Under the pieces are notes generated by a model. That model worked only from the letters and a program-made list of their open reading frames with translations, was not told the origin of the DNA and did not search any database. From Propionibacteriaceae bacterium (GTDB lineage: Bacteria > Actinomycetota > Actinomycetes > Propionibacteriales > Propionibacteriaceae), in NCBI GenBank assembly GCA_027346035.1, contig DAIESZ010000214.1, positions 1 through 9,307 of the forward strand: a DNA stretch of 9,307 nt, given 5' to 3'. This document shows positions 6,497-9,307 of the stretch, one piece after another (the stretch's first letter is position 1; each line of letters opens with the position of its first letter). The translations under genes were made by a program, and so were the position numbers.

Positions 6497-9307
6497 TCAC
6501 TGCCGGTGCGGTCGGGCGCTCGTACGGGCGCTCGCGAATGCCTCGGCCGGCTGCGCGGCCATCTGTTCGTACTCCTTCCAGCGCCGGCCGACCTGCTCCT
6601 GGGCGAGCCCGAGCAGCCGCTCGGCCTCGTCGGGGTCGGCGTTCTGCAGCATGCGGAACCGCAGTTCGGCGTTGTGGTAGTCGCGGAGCGACAACCGTGG
6701 ACGCGGCGAATCGAGCAGGAACGGCACGCCGCCGGCGTCCCTCAGGATCGGGTTGTAGCGCATCAGCGGCCAGTGGCCGGAGTTGACGGCCTTGTACTGC
6801 TGGTCGAGGCCCTTGCGCATGTCGATGCCGTGGGCGATGCAGTGGCTGTAGGCGAGGATCAGGCTGGGGCCGTCGTAGGACTCGGCCTCACGGAACGCCT
6901 TGAGCGTCTGCTGCGGGTCGGCGCCCATCGCGACGCGGGCCACGTAGACGTTGCCGTAGGCGATGGCCTGCAGGGCGAGGTCCTTCTTGCCGGTGGTCTT
7001 GCCGGCCGCGGCGAACTTCGCCACGGCACCCATCGGAGTCGACTTGCTGCTCTGCCCACCGGTATTCGAGTAGACCTCGGTGTCGAGCACGAGCACGTTG
7101 ACGTTGCGTCCGGACGCGAGCACGTGGTCGAGACCGCCGGAGCCGATGTCGTAGGCCCAGCCGTCACCGCCGACGATCCACACCGAACGGCGCAGAAGGT
7201 GGTCGGCGACCGAACGGAGGTCGTCGACCTCGGGCCCGTGGAGCTCGGCGAGACGAGCCCTCAGCTGCTTCACCCGCTCCGACTGGTCGGCCAGGTCGCT
7301 CTCGCGCCGCTGCGGCGCGGTGAGCAGGCCGTCGACCAGCTCGTCGTCACCGATGGCCGCGCGCAGCTGCGACAACCGCTCCCGCGCCAGGTGGGAGTGC
7401 AGGTCGGCCGCCAGCCGCATCCCCAGACCGAACTCGGCGTTGTCCTCGAACAGCGAGTTCGACCACGCCGGGCCGCGTCCGTCGGCGTTCTTCGCCCACG
7501 GCGTGGTCGGCAGGTTGCCGCCGTAGATGGACGAGCAGCCGGTGGCGTTGGCCACGGTCGCCCGGTCTCCGAACAGTTGGGTGAGCAGCTTGAGGTAGGG
7601 CGTCTCACCGCACCCCGAGCAGGCGCCGCTGAACTCGAACAGCGGCTGCAGGAACTGCGTGCCGCGGACCGTGCCGAAGTCGACCCGGGACCGGTCGTTG
7701 ATCGGGATCCGCTCGAAGAACGCCACGTTGGCGCGCTGCTCGGTGCGGTCGAGCACCGGGGCGAGGTTGATCGCCCGACGGCTCGGCTGGCCGATCGGCT
7801 GAACGGGGCACGCCTCGACGCACAGGCCGCAGCCGGTGCAGTCCTCGGCGTAGACCTGCAGGGTGTAGCGGGAGTCCGGCAGACCGGTCGCGTCGAGCGC
7901 CGCCGACTCGAAGGTCGCGGGAGCACCGTCCAACGCGGAGCTCGAGTAGTACTTGCTGCGGATCACGGCGTGCGGGCAGACGAACGAGCAGTTGCCGCAC
8001 TGGATGCACGACTCGGGATCCCACACGGCCACCACGTCGCTGATGTTGCGCTTCTCGTACTGGGTGGTGCCGCTCGGATAGGACCCGTCGACCGGCAGCG
8101 CCGAGACCGGCAGCTTGTCGCCCTGGCCGGCGAGCATCCGGGCGGTGACGTTGCGGACGAACTCCGGCGCGGTGTCGGGTACCGGGGCCAGCAGTTCGAC
8201 CCCCGACCCGACCGTGTCGGGAATCTCGACCTTGTGCAGATGGGCCAGGGACGCGTCGACCGCCTCGTGGTTCTTGTGCACGATGTCCATCGACTTCTTG
8301 CCGTAGGTCTTGGTGATCGCCGCCTTGACCTTCTCGATCGCCTGCTCGCGCGGCAGGACGCCGGAGATCGCGAAGAAGCAGGTCTGCAGGACCGTGTTGG
8401 TGCGGCGTCCGAGACCCACCTCCCGGGCGACCGCGTTCGCGTCGATGACGTAGAGCTCGATCCCGAGATCGAGGATGCGCTGCTGCATGGTCTCGGGCAG
8501 GTGCTGCCACACCTCGTCGGCGGGGTACGGCGAGTTGATCAGCAGGGTGGTGCCCGGCCTGGCATACTCGAGCACGCACATGCGCTCGATGATGCTCCAG
8601 TGGTGGCAGCCGATGAAGCCGGCCTTGTTCACGAGGTAGGGCGCCTGGATCGGCTTCGGCCCGAACCGCAGGTGGGACACCGTCTGCGACCCCGACTTCT
8701 TCGAGTCGTAGACGAAGTAGCCCTGGGCGTAGGTGCCCCCCGAACTGCCGAGGATCTTGATCGTGTTCTTGTTCGCCCCGACGGTGCCGTCGGAGCCGAG
8801 ACCGTAGAACACGGCGCGCACGGTGCTGGGATCTTCGATGTCGAGGTCGGGGTCGTAGTCGAGGCTCAGGTGGGTGACGTCGTCGATGATGCCCACGGTG
8901 AACCGCGGACGCGGCTTGTCCTTGGCCAACTCGTCGAAGATGCCGACGACCATGGCCGGGGTGAACTCCTTCGACGACAGGCCGTAGCGTCCGCCGGTGA
9001 CCCGCGGCATGGTCTCCCGGGTGCCGTTGGAGAGGGCCTCGCCGAGCGCGCTGACCACGTCGAGGAACAGCGGCTCGCCGCCGGACCCGGGCTCCTTGGT
9101 TCGGTCGAGCACCGCGACCCGCCGTGCCGACGCCGGGATCGCCGCGAGCAGCGCCTCGGTCGGGAACGGCCGGTAGAGCCGCACCTGCACCACGCCCACC
9201 TTGGCGCCCTGCCGGTTGAGGTGCTCGACGGTCTGCACGGCGGTCTGTGCGCCCGATCCCATGATGACGACGACGCTCTCGGCCTGGGGATCGCCGTAGT
9301 AATCGAC
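6497..9307 (-). CDS. nifJ: Pyruvate:ferredoxin (flavodoxin) oxidoreductase, 5' end outside window
   Basis: Encodes the single-chain enzyme that oxidises pyruvate with CoA to acetyl-CoA and CO2 and passes electrons to ferredoxin or flavodoxin. The frame is open to the right edge, giving 936 C-terminal residues of a family of about 1,170-1,200, so the N-terminal pyruvate-binding domain is cut off. Domain II starts near the edge (VVVIMGSGAQTAV). A CoA-site/gamma domain with GLGSDGTVGANKNTIKILG follows, then the ferredoxin-like insert. Its clusters are CIQCGNCSFVCP (Cys codons 7976-8008) and CTGCGLCVEACP (7808-7840). The thiamine-diphosphate domain has ACSGCGETPY (7610-7621), the GCSS Cys (7535) and the distant YSHC Cys (6839), which together bind the proximal third cluster. 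GDGWAYDIG plus VYSNTGG form the cofactor motif. No key residue is missing. Transcription runs into the dihydroorotate dehydrogenase-like gene 40 bases downstream. Confidence 0.96.
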   Translation of the reverse strand, partial: VDYYGDPQAESVVVIMGSGAQTAVQTVEHLNRQGAKVGVVQVRLYRPFPTEALLAAIPASARRVAVLDRTKEPGSGGEPLFLDVVSALGEALSNGTRETMPRVTGGRYGLSSKEFTPAMVVGIFDELAKDKPRPRFTVGIIDDVTHLSLDYDPDLDIEDPSTVRAVFYGLGSDGTVGANKNTIKILGSSGGTYAQGYFVYDSKKSGSQTVSHLRFGPKPIQAPYLVNKAGFIGCHHWSIIERMCVLEYARPGTTLLINSPYPADEVWQHLPETMQQRILDLGIELYVIDANAVAREVGLGRRTNTVLQTCFFAISGVLPREQAIEKVKAAITKTYGKKSMDIVHKNHEAVDASLAHLHKVEIPDTVGSGVELLAPVPDTAPEFVRNVTARMLAGQGDKLPVSALPVDGSYPSGTTQYEKRNISDVVAVWDPESCIQCGNCSFVCPHAVIRSKYYSSSALDGAPATFESAALDATGLPDSRYTLQVYAEDCTGCGLCVEACPVQPIGQPSRRAINLAPVLDRTEQRANVAFFERIPINDRSRVDFGTVRGTQFLQPLFEFSGACSGCGETPYLKLLTQLFGDRATVANATGCSSIYGGNLPTTPWAKNADGRGPAWSNSLFEDNAEFGLGMRLAADLHSHLARERLSQLRAAIGDDELVDGLLTAPQRRESDLADQSERVKQLRARLAELHGPEVDDLRSVADHLLRRSVWIVGGDGWAYDIGSGGLDHVLASGRNVNVLVLDTEVYSNTGGQSSKSTPMGAVAKFAAAGKTTGKKDLALQAIAYGNVYVARVAMGADPQQTLKAFREAESYDGPSLILAYSHCIAHGIDMRKGLDQQYKAVNSGHWPLMRYNPILRDAGGVPFLLDSPRPRLSLRDYHNAELRFRMLQNADPDEAERLLGLAQEQVGRRWKEYEQMAAQPAEAFASARTSARPHRQ

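Noticed and set aside
5788..6786. Plus-strand open frame spanning the junction of nifJ and its downstream gene
   Set aside because: It runs antisense across two real genes and their spacer and has biased low-complexity content with no family resemblance.

Overview
This looks like part of a high-GC actinobacterial chromosome. The coding regions carry strong G/C third positions. The CsoR, CopZ and CopA proteins and the intein-free DnaB resemble actinobacterial family members. A one-polypeptide pyruvate:ferredoxin oxidoreductase (NifJ type) followed by a dihydroorotate-dehydrogenase-like gene would fit a facultatively anaerobic actinobacterium, for example of the Propionibacteriaceae. That taxonomic placement is inference, not proof. 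I see no mobile element, CRISPR array, tRNA or rRNA, and no sign of an undescribed defence system.

Layout, left to right. (1) The 3' end of a LacI/GalR-family regulator (+ strand, cut by the left edge) converges on dnaB, the replicative helicase (- strand). (2) A roughly 530-base non-coding region lies between dnaB and csoR, which diverge from it. It holds several DnaA-box-like 9-mers, including one perfect TTATCCACA and two inverted pairs with the same 9-5-9 geometry, plus short dyads. Its right end carries a textbook CsoR operator. (3) A copper-homeostasis operon follows on the + strand: csoR (Cu(I)-sensing repressor), copZ (copper chaperone) and copA (Cu(I)-exporting P1B-1 ATPase). A very stable 14-bp hairpin sits between copZ and copA. 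(4) On the - strand and convergent with copA, nifJ (5' end beyond the right edge) is followed 40 bases downstream by a gene for an FMN-type dihydroorotate-dehydrogenase-like protein. That protein lacks the usual catalytic Cys motif.

How the parts work together. When Cu(I) binds CsoR, the repressor should leave the operator just upstream of its own gene. This would raise CopZ, which carries Cu(I) in the cytosol, and CopA, which pumps it out. The nifJ pair belongs to central carbon metabolism: pyruvate is oxidised to acetyl-CoA and CO2 with electrons going to ferredoxin or flavodoxin, and the linked flavoprotein has an unknown, probably redox-related role. The DnaA-box cluster next to dnaB is the least explained element. 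It may be a DnaA-responsive control region for dnaB, a DnaA-titration site or an origin-like sequence.
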